From Mucilaginibacter gotjawali (GTDB taxonomy: Bacteria > Bacteroidota > Bacteroidia > Sphingobacteriales > Sphingobacteriaceae), in NCBI RefSeq assembly GCF_002355435.1, contig NZ_AP017313.1, positions 4,712,001-4,776,000 of the forward strand: a stretch of DNA of 64,000 nucleotides, given 5' to 3'. Position numbers and translations under genes: made by a program. The stretch's first letter is position 1, and the number at the start of each line of letters is the position of its first letter. The notes beneath the pieces are model-generated. The model had not been told where the DNA came from, made no database searches, and saw only the letters and a program-made list of their open reading frames with translations. Positions 39,885 to 48,305 of the stretch are shown piece after piece.

Positions 39885-39968
39885 TTGAAGTCCCGAGTCT
39901 AAAGTCTAAAGTCAAAAAAGCTAGACTATAGACTCCGGACTTAAGACTCAAGACTTTGAACTGAAGAC
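39885..39968. repeat. AGTCTTAAGTC word-repeat chain
   Basis: Degenerate copies of AGTCTAAAGTC, GGACTTAAGACTC and AAGACTTTGAAC between the phyH-like and Gfo/Idh genes. They are self-complementary and able to form a hairpin in the shared transcript. The same family occurs at 9005-9080, 55910-55987 and 62262-62290. Confidence 0.7.
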
Positions 39969-40823
39969 TTAAACCTCCACCTGCTTCTCCCAGCCGGTGT
40001 CTTTCAGGCCGGGGTCGTTTTCTTTTTTCAGGAAATCGGCGTTGGAGAGCGATTCTGCGTCCCACTCCAGTATGGCGCTATCGGGAACTACATCAACCGG
40101 CACTTTATAAGCGGTTGATGTTTCGTTATAAGCCAAATTAGATTGCAGGTTATAGCAGGAAATAATGGACCATCGCGGACGATCAGATAAATTAGCCTCC
40201 GACCGGTGCAGTATATTGCTGTGGAAGATGAGGGCATCGCCGGGCTCCAGCTGGACATACACCAGCTCCATTGTTTTTAAGGCGTTGTTTACCATCACCA
40301 TGTCGGCGCCGGTTTGTTCGCCGGCAAAACCGTGGTTAACCCGGCCCAGCTTGTGCGAACTTTTGATCACCTGCAGGCAGCCGTTCTCCTTGTTGGCTTC
40401 TGTCAGTGCTACCATCACACTGATCATTTCATCAGGGAAAATAAACTGGTTTTTGTACCAGTAGCCGTAGTCCTGGTGCCATTCCCAGGCCCCGCCAACC
40501 TTTGGTTCCTTTTGCATTAGTTTGGAGTGGAAGTGGCAAACCGGCGCTTCGCCCCCCAAACATTGCTTTACTGCGCTGATCATTTTTTTGCTGCGGGTCA
40601 TGTAGCCAAAAATATCATTGCCCGGCGTAAACCATAGCGACAGTTTGCTTTTTTTGCCGCTTTTATCGTTTACGTCCAAAGCGTTGTTGCGCATGGCGTT
40701 GTCATCCAGCGCGGTTTGGTATAATTTGTTGATTTCTTCGGGATTAAAAAAGCCTTTTAAAATGAGGTATCCCTGCTGATGGTAAAGCCCCACCTGTGCA
40801 GGCGTCAATATTTCTGTTAGCAT
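39969..40823 (-). CDS. Phytanoyl-CoA dioxygenase (PhyH) family protein
   Basis: 284-residue Fe(II)/2-oxoglutarate-dependent oxygenase. Double-stranded beta-helix with the iron ligands in WHQDYGYW (HxD) and the distal His in HSNILHRSEANLSDRPRW, plus the Arg that binds 2-oxoglutarate nearby. N-terminal LTPAQVGLYHQQGYLILKGFF is typical of the family. Bacterial homologues hydroxylate diverse small molecules, so the phytanoyl name should not be taken as the substrate. Pairing with the Gfo/Idh oxidoreductase suggests a short catabolic or modification pathway. Confidence 0.87.
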   Translation of the reverse strand: MLTEILTPAQVGLYHQQGYLILKGFFNPEEINKLYQTALDDNAMRNNALDVNDKSGKKSKLSLWFTPGNDIFGYMTRSKKMISAVKQCLGGEAPVCHFHSKLMQKEPKVGGAWEWHQDYGYWYKNQFIFPDEMISVMVALTEANKENGCLQVIKSSHKLGRVNHGFAGEQTGADMVMVNNALKTMELVYVQLEPGDALIFHSNILHRSEANLSDRPRWSIISCYNLQSNLAYNETSTAYKVPVDVVPDSAILEWDAESLSNADFLKKENDPGLKDTGWEKQVEV

Positions 40824-40920
40824 GGTAATTTTTTTAAGTCCTGGTTTATTATTGCTGAAAAGCGATACAATTTAGGTTTATTTGACATAAGTTTGTTATC
40901 CTTTTTGCAATTTTACTTTT

Positions 40921-41571
40921 ATGGCTATAGCATACAGGCAGCAAGTTGATGACGATACTGAATTTGCGATCTGGAAGATTGAGGAAGAGGCTGAGGATCT
41001 GTACAGCCAACTCCAATTAAACGACGAAGAAAAGGCTTATTACGAGCAGCTTAAAATAGGCAAGCGTAACCTGCATTGGTTAGGTACGCGCGTTTTGTTG
41101 CGTAAAATGCTGCGCACTGATGAATATATCGATTGTAAAGTAGATGCCCATGGCAAACCTTATTTGGTGCATCTCCCTTACCATATTTCATTGAGCCATT
41201 CCTTTGATTATGCTGCGGTGATGATCAGCAAGGAGCCTGTGGGGATTGACATTGAACAGGTGAAACAAAAGGTTGAACGCATCGCCCATAAATTTATGCG
41301 CAAGGAAGAACTTGATTTTATTTCGCCCGATCGCAGGATAGAGGAACTATATGTTTGCTGGTGTGTAAAAGAGGCGGTATATAAATGTTTCGGGCAAAAA
41401 GAGGTTTCGTTTTTACATAACATCTTTTTGGAGCCTTTTAATTTTGAGGGACATGGTGTGGTGAATGCGAGGCTGAAAAAAGATAATATCGACATTGAAT
41501 ATGAAGTTGGCTATATGCAATACCATGATTATATGGTGGGCTATGTGAAAGGCAAAGAAGATGAAAAATAA
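40921..41571 (+). CDS. 4'-phosphopantetheinyl transferase superfamily protein
   Basis: 216 residues of the Sfp-like type: ISLSHSFDYAAVMISKEPVGIDIEQV holds the Mg-binding GIDIE motif, and CWCVKEAVYKCFG the W-x-x-K-E-A motif. It transfers phosphopantetheine from CoA to carrier proteins. The partner could be the fatty-acid ACP or a secondary-metabolite carrier protein; no synthase lies in the window. Its end overlaps lipB by 11 nt, so it probably sits in one operon with lipB and two GDSL lipoproteins. Confidence 0.9.
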   Translation: MAIAYRQQVDDDTEFAIWKIEEEAEDLYSQLQLNDEEKAYYEQLKIGKRNLHWLGTRVLLRKMLRTDEYIDCKVDAHGKPYLVHLPYHISLSHSFDYAAVMISKEPVGIDIEQVKQKVERIAHKFMRKEELDFISPDRRIEELYVCWCVKEAVYKCFGQKEVSFLHNIFLEPFNFEGHGVVNARLKKDNIDIEYEVGYMQYHDYMVGYVKGKEDEK

Positions 41572-42286
41572 AAAGGTTATTGCGCAAGACTGGGGACTGA
41601 TAGACTATAAAGAAGCCTGGGATCAGCAGGAAGAGGTATTTTCCGCGATTGTTAATTTAAAAACCGAGATACGCAACCGCAAAGCCGGCACTGAAGGGGA
41701 TGAATACGAAGAGGAAACCTTAACGCCCAATTACCTTGTATTTTGCGAACACCCGCACGTTTATACCCTGGGCAAAAGCGGCAAACCCGAGCATCTGCTT
41801 TTAGACGAAAAGGGACTTATTGAAAAGCAAGCATCCTACTACCCGATTAACCGCGGGGGCGATATCACTTACCATGGCCCGGGACAGATCGTATGCTATC
41901 CTATCCTCGACCTCGACAATTTTTTTACCGATATACATTTATACCTGCGCACCCTTGAAGAAGCCGTTATATTAACCCTTGCAGAGTTTGGTTTGCGCGC
42001 CGGACGATACCCCGGTTATACCGGTGTTTGGTTCGATGCAGATAATGACAAGGCCCGCAAAATTTGCGCTTTGGGCGTCAGGTGCAGCAGGTGGGTAACC
42101 ATGCATGGCCTGGCATTTAATGTAAATACCGATCTTGATTATTTTAAAAATATAGTCCCCTGCGGTATTGATGATAAAGATGTAACCTCGATGCAAAGAG
42201 AGTTGGGGTATGAAGTTGATATAATTCAAGTAAAAAAAATCCTTAAACACCATATTTCCGTATTGTTCAATATGGAGATGGTATGA
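41561..42286 (+). CDS. lipB: Octanoyl-[ACP]-protein N-octanoyltransferase
   Basis: 241 residues. LipB moves octanoate from ACP to lipoyl domains, the first step of lipoate synthesis. Hallmarks: HPHVYTLGKSG, NRGGDITYHGPGQIVCYPI, then KICALGVRCSRWVTMHGLAFNV with the catalytic Lys, and the catalytic Cys in IVPCGI. Overlaps the phosphopantetheinyl transferase upstream and the GDSL lipoprotein downstream (ATGA), so the cluster is translationally coupled. ACP-centred chemistry links the first two genes. Confidence 0.95.
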   Translation: MKNKKVIAQDWGLIDYKEAWDQQEEVFSAIVNLKTEIRNRKAGTEGDEYEEETLTPNYLVFCEHPHVYTLGKSGKPEHLLLDEKGLIEKQASYYPINRGGDITYHGPGQIVCYPILDLDNFFTDIHLYLRTLEEAVILTLAEFGLRAGRYPGYTGVWFDADNDKARKICALGVRCSRWVTMHGLAFNVNTDLDYFKNIVPCGIDDKDVTSMQRELGYEVDIIQVKKILKHHISVLFNMEMV

Positions 42287-43005
42287 AAACATTACAGATT
42301 ATATTAATAGCGATAACGGCATTATCAGGATGTAATAAAAAGGCCGATGTAGCCCGGCTGATGACGGTAGACACAACAACTAAAACAAAACCTATGACGG
42401 ATTCTCTATCCTATCTTGCCTTAGGCGATTCATATACCATTGGGGAAGCCGTTCCTTCCGCTGAATCATACCCGTACCAGCTGACAAGCGCATTAAGGGA
42501 CAATTCCTTTAACGTAGAAATTCCGAAAATTATTGCCACCACCGGATGGACAACTGATAACCTGATCGCTGCGATTGCCAAGAGCGGCATCACAAGTAAA
42601 AAATTCAATTTTGTAACACTTTTGATCGGTGTAAACGACCAATTCCAGGGCCTGAGCCAGGATAATTATAAAATAAAGTTTGCCCAGGTTTTAAACACGG
42701 CAATAACCTTTGCAAACGGCGATACCAGCAGGGTTTTTGTATTGTCGATACCCGATTACGGGGTAACACCTTTTGCGGGCGGGCGTGATGGTGAAATAGG
42801 GCCGGAAATAGATCAATTTAATGCCATTAACAAATCCATAAGCCTGAAGGCTGGAGTTAATTATCTTGATATAACAGCGATATCAAGAACTGCGGCCAAC
42901 GATCCAACTTTGATTGCTCCCGATGGCCTGCACCCGTCAGGCAAGATGTATTTATTGTGGGTTAAACAGCTGGCGCCGATGCTGGCGACTGAATTAAAAA
43001 AATGA
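42283..43005 (+). CDS. SGNH/GDSL-type hydrolase lipoprotein (copy 1)
   Basis: 240 residues with SPII signal (ITALSGC, Cys about 17) and an SGNH fold: YLALGDSYTIGEA (block I, catalytic Ser), VTLLIGVNDQFQG (block III, Asn) and APDGLHPSGKM (block V, Asp-x-x-His). Likely a periplasmic or surface esterase acting on acyl or acetyl groups. Start overlaps the lipB stop by ATGA. A paralogue follows 31 bp later. Confidence 0.88.
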   Translation: MKTLQIILIAITALSGCNKKADVARLMTVDTTTKTKPMTDSLSYLALGDSYTIGEAVPSAESYPYQLTSALRDNSFNVEIPKIIATTGWTTDNLIAAIAKSGITSKKFNFVTLLIGVNDQFQGLSQDNYKIKFAQVLNTAITFANGDTSRVFVLSIPDYGVTPFAGGRDGEIGPEIDQFNAINKSISLKAGVNYLDITAISRTAANDPTLIAPDGLHPSGKMYLLWVKQLAPMLATELKK

Positions 43006-43036
43006 ACCGCTCAAAAAAATCGCTTAGAAATGTGTT

Positions 43037-43765
43037 ATGAAACGGTTGCTATTTATGCTGTTGTTACTTGCCGGGTTATCCGGATGCACCAAAAAAGCGG
43101 CGACCGTTCCGGTTGCTGTTGCTATTAGGCTTCCGGATACCACCAAAACTACCGCTTCGGATACACTTAGTTACCTTGCATTAGGCGATTCCTATACAGC
43201 AGGAGTAGATGTAAACCAGAATGACACCTACCCTTACTTGTTGGATAGCGTATTAAATAAACGATCCATTCATATACTGCCCCCCATTGAAATTGCTAAA
43301 CCAGGCTGGACGACGGTTGATCTGATCAACGCAGTAGGCGGAAGCGGGATTGGCAGTACAAAATTTGGATTAGTTACCCTGATGATTGGCGTAAACGACG
43401 AAGCACAAGGGCTAAGTATTAGCGATTACCGATTGAAATTTGCTCAAATATTAAATACCGCCATCAATTTAGCTGGTGGTAAAGCCAGCCATGTTTTTGT
43501 CTTGTCGATACCGGATTGGGGTGTAACGCCGTTTGCGAAAGGCCAGGGAAGTACGATCGGACCGCAGATTGACCTTTTTAACGATATAAATAAAAGCGTC
43601 ACTCTGCAAGCTGAGGCCAATTACCTCAACGTCACTGATATTTCGCGGCTGGCGGCCACAGACACTACGCTACTCGCAGCGGATGAACTCCACCCGTCAA
43701 AAAAAATGTATACCTTGTGGACTAACCTGCTTGCCCCCCTGGTGACCCGCAAATTAAAAAATTAA
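43037..43765 (+). CDS. SGNH/GDSL-type hydrolase lipoprotein (copy 2)
   Basis: 242-residue tandem paralogue of the previous gene: SPII signal (LLAGLSGC), YLALGDSYTAGVD, LMIGVNDEAQG and AADELHPSKKM keep the Ser, Asn and Asp-His motifs. Clearly a duplication; similarity drops in the N-terminal linker and in substrate-loop regions, so the specificity may have shifted. Its stop overlaps the convergent aminotransferase's stop on the other strand (both within TTAA). Confidence 0.88.
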   Translation: MKRLLFMLLLLAGLSGCTKKAATVPVAVAIRLPDTTKTTASDTLSYLALGDSYTAGVDVNQNDTYPYLLDSVLNKRSIHILPPIEIAKPGWTTVDLINAVGGSGIGSTKFGLVTLMIGVNDEAQGLSISDYRLKFAQILNTAINLAGGKASHVFVLSIPDWGVTPFAKGQGSTIGPQIDLFNDINKSVTLQAEANYLNVTDISRLAATDTTLLAADELHPSKKMYTLWTNLLAPLVTRKLKN

Positions 43766-45063
43766 CTTTTTCCTTTGGCGGCTATCTCTCCTATCCCTTT
43801 AACCAGTTTATCAAGGTCATTTATTGAAGTGTAAACGTGCGGTGTTACCCTAACGCAACTGATATTTTCCCAATTAATACCAACGGTATGTATTTTATAT
43901 TTATCAAAAAGGGCAGATTCCAGCTGGCCGGGCGTCATTCCATCCACACTTACGCCGCAGATAGCACAGGAATATTTGGCGTTTAACGAGGTATGCAGTT
44001 TAACCTTGGGGATGTGCTGAACTTTTGATGCCCAATAATTCTTCAGGAAGCGGATCCGTTCTTCTTTGCGTTTGCTGCCTATGCCTTCATGAAAATTGAT
44101 GGCCTCGCCTATCCCCTGTTCAATCGGGAAACTGCGGGTACCCAGATCTTCAAATTTACGGATGTCGCCATCATGGGGTTTGTCACCGCATACCATCGGC
44201 CAAACATTTTCTATCTTTTCTTTTTTGATCCACAACATCCCGCTGCCTATTGGTGCCGACAGGAATTTATGCAAACTGGTACCAAAATAATCGCAATGGA
44301 GGTCGGGTATTTTAAAATCCAGTAAACCAAATGAATGTGCACCGTCTACAAGAACCTCAATGCCTTTGGCATGCGCCATATCGCTTATTTTTTGCACCGG
44401 CATGATCTGACCAACCCAATTGATCATATGGGTGATATGGATAAGTTTTGTTTTTGGCGTGATCGCCTCTTCATAAGCTTTCACAATTTCGGCATCATCC
44501 TCAATGGGGAAATCAAAACTGATCTGCTTATATACGATGCCATCGCGGATAGCCCGTTTCCGGTAGGCCTGTATCATATGCGGGTAATCCTGCTTCGTGC
44601 CGATCACCTCATCGCCGGCTTTAAGGTCCAAACCATAAATCATCGTATTAAGTGCTTCCGTTGAATTGCGGTTAATGGCAATTTCGTCCGGCAGTGTCCC
44701 TGCCAGTTCAGCCAGCTTTTCGCGCAAGGGTTCGCGGCCCTGGTCCAGAATGCGCCACATGTAGTATGACGGCCCTTCGTTGGTGAGTTGATTATAACGT
44801 TCCACAGCCTGCTGTACTACCAGCGGCGACGGTGAAACGCCGCCATTATTTAAGTTGATGATATTGGGGCTTACGGTGTATGATTGCTGTATCACGCGCC
44901 AAAAATCCTCATCTTCGGCTATCTGCGCATCGCTCAGATGGCTTACTTTTTGCGATGCTTGTTTCCAATCTGCGGCATGAACCTGGTTAAAAAGACTATT
45001 AACGGAAAAAGCACCTGCAAGGGCGGCAGCCTGCTTCAAAAATACGCGGCGGTCATTTGTCAT
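43762..45063 (-). CDS. Aminotransferase class V family protein (isopenicillin N epimerase-like), Tat-exported
   Basis: 433 residues from ATG 45063. The N-terminus DRRVFLKQAAALAGAF is a twin-arginine (Tat) signal, unusual for a PLP enzyme and implying folding with cofactor before export. PLP fold: IAINRNSTEALNTMIYGL, VDGAHSFGLLDF and the Schiff-base Lys in GTSLHKFLSAPIG. Closest named family is CefD-like/cysteine-desulfurase-like fold-type I enzymes; the substrate cannot be told. A longer start at 45093 would bury the Tat motif. Confidence 0.87.
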   Translation of the reverse strand: MTNDRRVFLKQAAALAGAFSVNSLFNQVHAADWKQASQKVSHLSDAQIAEDEDFWRVIQQSYTVSPNIINLNNGGVSPSPLVVQQAVERYNQLTNEGPSYYMWRILDQGREPLREKLAELAGTLPDEIAINRNSTEALNTMIYGLDLKAGDEVIGTKQDYPHMIQAYRKRAIRDGIVYKQISFDFPIEDDAEIVKAYEEAITPKTKLIHITHMINWVGQIMPVQKISDMAHAKGIEVLVDGAHSFGLLDFKIPDLHCDYFGTSLHKFLSAPIGSGMLWIKKEKIENVWPMVCGDKPHDGDIRKFEDLGTRSFPIEQGIGEAINFHEGIGSKRKEERIRFLKNYWASKVQHIPKVKLHTSLNAKYSCAICGVSVDGMTPGQLESALFDKYKIHTVGINWENISCVRVTPHVYTSINDLDKLVKGIGEIAAKGKS

Positions 45064-45116
45064 GAACGAATTTAAGCTTTTGCAATTAAACAATCAAACT
45101 GCAACATAAAAATTAC

Positions 45117-46544
45117 CTAACATTCCGGCAAACTCAACGGAATATTGATAGCCAGGCCGCCATCCGAGGTTTCTTTATATTTTGAATTCATATCCAAAGC
45201 CGTCTGCCACATGGTTTTAACTACCGCATCCAGGCTTACCTTGGCGTTATCCGGATTCGTTTGCAGGGCAAGCTGCGATGCCGTGATAGCTTTTATGGCA
45301 CCCATCGTATTCCGCTCAATGCAGGGCACCTGTACCAGGCCGCCAATGGGGTCGCAGGTCATGCCCAGGTGGTGTTCCATAGCAATTTCCGCAGCCATTA
45401 AAACCTGGCGCTGGGTGCCGCCCAAACATTCGGTCAGCGCCGCGGCAGCCATAGCCGACGATACCCCGATCTCCGCCTGGCAGCCGCCCATAGCTGCCGA
45501 TATGGTCGCCCCCTTTTTAAAAATACTGCCCACCTCGGATGCGGTCAATAAAAACTGAATGATCCGCTCATCGGTATAACCATCGCAAAAAACGAGGTAA
45601 TATTGTAAAACTGCTGGTATTACGCCTGCGGCGCCATTGGTCGGGGCGGTAACCACCCGTCCAAATGAAGCATTCTCCTCGTTAACAGCCAAAGCGAAAC
45701 AACTTACCCAATCCAGTATGTTTTGAAAGCTGTTGCCGGTATCCCGCACCGCGTCTACCCATTCGTCATAATTGGTATAAACCCGGTTGCCAATAAGCCT
45801 CCTGTTCAAACTCGCGGCCCGCCTGGCTACATTTAAGCCCCCGGGCAAATACCCTGTGGTATGGCAACCGCGGTAGATGCATTCCTTCATGGCTTTAAAA
45901 ATATTGAGTACGCCGCTACGTGTTTCCTGCTCGGTGCGCCATGCGGACTCATTTTCCATCACTACTTCTGATATTTTGAGCCCGGTTTTGATGCACCAGT
46001 GCAGCAGGTTATTGGCCGTTTCTATCGGGAAAGGCAAATCAACGTCGGTTTTTGTTTGCCCATCCCCGCCTTCTTTAACCACAAAACCACCGCCGATAGA
46101 GTAATAGGTTTCGGAGATTGCCGCACCGTTTGTTAAAAACGCCTGGAAGGTTACCGCATTAGGGTGAAAAGGCAAACTTTCGTTAAAAAGAAATAAAAGG
46201 TCTTCCGATTCATTAAATATAACTTCTTGTTTTCCGCCAACCAGCAACTTACCTGTTTTCCGGATCTCTGCAGTTTTCGGAATCACCTGATCAACTTCAA
46301 AAGTTACCGGGTCATCGCCGCTTAAGCCTAAAAGTATCGCGATATCCGTACCATGCCCTTTGCCGGTTTTAGCAAGTGAACCGTAAAGCAAAATTTTGAC
46401 TTCTTCAACAAATTCCAGCGCCTTTTTATCAATAAGTGACTGCACAAATTGCTGGGCCGCACGCCATGGGCCAAGGGTATGAGAACTTGAAGGGCCAATG
46501 CCTATCTTGAAAATATCAAATACCGAAATCTGCTCTCTTTGCAT
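45117..46544 (-). CDS. sdaA: L-serine ammonia-lyase, iron-sulfur dependent
   Basis: 475 residues from ATG 46544 (MQREQISVFDIFKIGIGPSSSH). Single-chain L-serine dehydratase converting serine to pyruvate and ammonia. IGIGPSSSHTLGPWRAA marks the beta domain; the alpha part has GGCQAEIGVSSAMAAAALTE and CDPIGGLVQVPCIERN with Cys residues of the [4Fe-4S] cluster. The alternative upstream start would add nine residues beyond the TACCTTTG -7 box, so it is rejected. Confidence 0.94.
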   Translation of the reverse strand: MQREQISVFDIFKIGIGPSSSHTLGPWRAAQQFVQSLIDKKALEFVEEVKILLYGSLAKTGKGHGTDIAILLGLSGDDPVTFEVDQVIPKTAEIRKTGKLLVGGKQEVIFNESEDLLFLFNESLPFHPNAVTFQAFLTNGAAISETYYSIGGGFVVKEGGDGQTKTDVDLPFPIETANNLLHWCIKTGLKISEVVMENESAWRTEQETRSGVLNIFKAMKECIYRGCHTTGYLPGGLNVARRAASLNRRLIGNRVYTNYDEWVDAVRDTGNSFQNILDWVSCFALAVNEENASFGRVVTAPTNGAAGVIPAVLQYYLVFCDGYTDERIIQFLLTASEVGSIFKKGATISAAMGGCQAEIGVSSAMAAAALTECLGGTQRQVLMAAEIAMEHHLGMTCDPIGGLVQVPCIERNTMGAIKAITASQLALQTNPDNAKVSLDAVVKTMWQTALDMNSKYKETSDGGLAINIPLSLPEC

Positions 46545-46548
46545 AGAA

Positions 46549-46556
46549 CAAAGGTA
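46549..46556 (-). promoter_or_regulatory. sdaA -7 element, leaderless arrangement
   Basis: The minus-strand TACCTTTG (complement of 46549-46556) ends four bases before the sdaA ATG at 46544. No clear TTTG at -33 is seen. Confidence 0.5.
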
Positions 46557-46682
46557 TAATTGTATGAACACCTTTCATCGTGTACCATTTTTTTTACTTA
46601 AAAGTTTGAAATTCCAAAATAGAATTGATACATTCAAATCATATTTAAATCCTAATCAAAATCCAATCAAAAACAAAAACAC

Positions 46683-47150
46683 ATGGAAAGTTACGATTCA
46701 TCATCAGCCGGCGCAGCAGCTGGCATTATGGCTTTATTTGCAGCGATGCTTATCCCTATTATTATCGTATGGCTTATTGTAGTTATCGGGCAATGGAAAG
46801 TTTATGCCAAAGCGGGAAAACCGGGTTGGGCATGTATTATCCCGATTTACAACTTAATCGTATTACTTGAAATTGTGGGAAAACCCATTTGGTGGATCTT
46901 TTTATTCATCATACCTTGCGTAAACATTATTTTTCTGGTTTGGACTTTAAACCTGTTGAGCAAGAGTTTTGGACAAAGTGAAGGTTTTACCATTGGTTTA
47001 ATACTGCTAGGTTTTATTTTTTGGCCGATCTTAGGGTTTGGCAATTATCAATACCTCGGCCCATCAGCAGCAGAAGCAGGCGGCTTAAAACCACGGCAGC
47101 CATTTGATTCTTCGGGCTACCAAGACCCTAATAGTCCGCCCCAGGTTTAA
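46683..47150 (+). CDS. DUF5684-like small membrane protein
   Basis: 155 residues with four hydrophobic segments: MALFAAMLIPIIIVWLIVVI, then KAGKPGWACIIPIYNLIVLLEIVGKPIWWIFLFIIPCVNIIFLVW, and ILLGFIFWPILGFG; a Pro/Ser-rich cytosolic tail follows. The GKPGWACIIPIYN and KPIWWIFLFIIPCVN pattern is that of DUF5684. Function unknown; some relatives are fused to or neighbours of signal peptidase genes. It is followed 12 bp later by a DUF2752 gene. Confidence 0.78.
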   Translation: MESYDSSSAGAAAGIMALFAAMLIPIIIVWLIVVIGQWKVYAKAGKPGWACIIPIYNLIVLLEIVGKPIWWIFLFIIPCVNIIFLVWTLNLLSKSFGQSEGFTIGLILLGFIFWPILGFGNYQYLGPSAAEAGGLKPRQPFDSSGYQDPNSPPQV

Positions 47151-47162
47151 TTCTTAATAAAT

Positions 47163-47513
47163 ATGTACTTACAAATATTTTGCAGCCATTTAGTTTTTAT
47201 TAAATGGCTGCAAAATCATTTATTAAAATGCCCATTTAAAGCCTTGACCGGTATTGATTGCCCTGGTTGCGGTTTTCAGCGTTCGTTGCTGGAAATGTTG
47301 CAAGGCAACTGGCATTCTAGTTTTGCATTATATCCCGCAACAATTCCTGTTATCCTTTTCCTTTTATACGGCATTGCCGATACGTTTTTTAAGCTCGACA
47401 ACTCAAAAGACATTGTAAAGAAGTCGCTGTTTGTGTTAACAGGCGGTATCGTATTGATCAGTTATTGTGTTAAATTATGGTCGATATACCATCACTACAA
47501 CCTATCAGCCTGA
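47163..47513 (+). CDS. DUF2752 domain membrane protein
   Basis: 116 residues with three membrane segments. CPFKALTGIDCPGCGFQRSLLEMLQGNW is the DUF2752 signature with its C-P-x-C-G motif. Function unknown; the family is often paired with small membrane proteins like the one immediately upstream, and the two are probably co-transcribed. The stop overlaps the end of the convergent RDD gene by about 19 bp. Confidence 0.85.
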   Translation: MYLQIFCSHLVFIKWLQNHLLKCPFKALTGIDCPGCGFQRSLLEMLQGNWHSSFALYPATIPVILFLLYGIADTFFKLDNSKDIVKKSLFVLTGGIVLISYCVKLWSIYHHYNLSA

Positions 47514-48220
47514 GAAGTTATGTGCGTATAATCTTTAATGATAGTTTGTAAAAACTGCATACTGTTCATATCCGGTGGCAGGGATATGCCAAGATGATTT
47601 CTGATCTTATCGGCCATATTGTAAACAAGCTGATTATTGCCATTTTTAAAATAGGTGGCAATCACTTCATGTATCAGGGCTATATCACTGTCATTTAATT
47701 CGCTGGCCTGCGTAAACACCGGTTCGTAAGCGCTTTCTGTCAAAGGAAAGGCAATATTATTCATGGTGGTCCGGGGCGATGTTTTTATAAGAACTGTTCC
47801 TGCAACAAGGTCACCTACGCGCTGTCCGTTTTCAGTAACCGCAGCTGTTACCAGTCCACATAATCCACCCGTCAGGCTAAAATCAACCATCCTGAACAAC
47901 CACCGTAACAAAAACTGGCTAAATTTCGGCCGGGCTCCATCCAAGCTGATCACGCGTATCTTAACGGCCCGCTTACCTAAGCTTTGCCCGTTAAAAAACA
48001 CCTCGCAAACCAGGTCATAAAAAACAAAAATTAAAGCCAAAAACGCATAAAAAATAATGATAGCAGTTTGAGAACCCGACACGCTAAAAAAAATGCCGAT
48101 AAATAAAAACGGGATAAAAATTACAAAATCAATTATCCGTGCCAGGATGCGTTCGCCAAGCCCCCCTATCTCATAGTCAATATCTATGTTTTGGGTTGTA
48201 TGTATTGTGATTATTCCCAT
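47495..48220 (-). CDS. RDD family membrane protein
   Basis: 241 residues from ATG 48220. Two membrane hairpins within the RDD domain (GLGERILARIIDFVIFIPFLFIG, IIIFYAFLALIFVFYDLV, then GQSLGKRAVKIRVI and FLLRWLFRMVDF with the conserved Arg-Asp and Asp). The C-terminal 80 or so residues are a soluble helical part. Divergent from spoIIM-like gene 48306 across 85 bp containing an 18-bp palindrome, so the two may be co-regulated. RDD genes commonly accompany SpoIIM/MoxR clusters. Confidence 0.9.
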   Translation of the reverse strand: MGIITIHTTQNIDIDYEIGGLGERILARIIDFVIFIPFLFIGIFFSVSGSQTAIIIFYAFLALIFVFYDLVCEVFFNGQSLGKRAVKIRVISLDGARPKFSQFLLRWLFRMVDFSLTGGLCGLVTAAVTENGQRVGDLVAGTVLIKTSPRTTMNNIAFPLTESAYEPVFTQASELNDSDIALIHEVIATYFKNGNNQLVYNMADKIRNHLGISLPPDMNSMQFLQTIIKDYTHITSQADRL

Positions 48221-48224
48221 TTTT

Positions 48225-48242
48225 AACAAATATATATTTGTT
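48225..48242. promoter_or_regulatory. Palindrome in the RDD/SpoIIM divergent promoter region
   Basis: AACAAATATATATTTGTT is a perfect 18-bp palindrome that includes TATATTTG reading toward the RDD gene, a fair match to TAnnTTTG. It could be an operator or simply an AT-rich promoter element. Confidence 0.45.
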
Positions 48243-48305
48243 ATTTAATTTATGATTGCAGATTAAAAATTTGTCACTATTTTAAACAAAAAAATCCCAA
48301 AAAAA

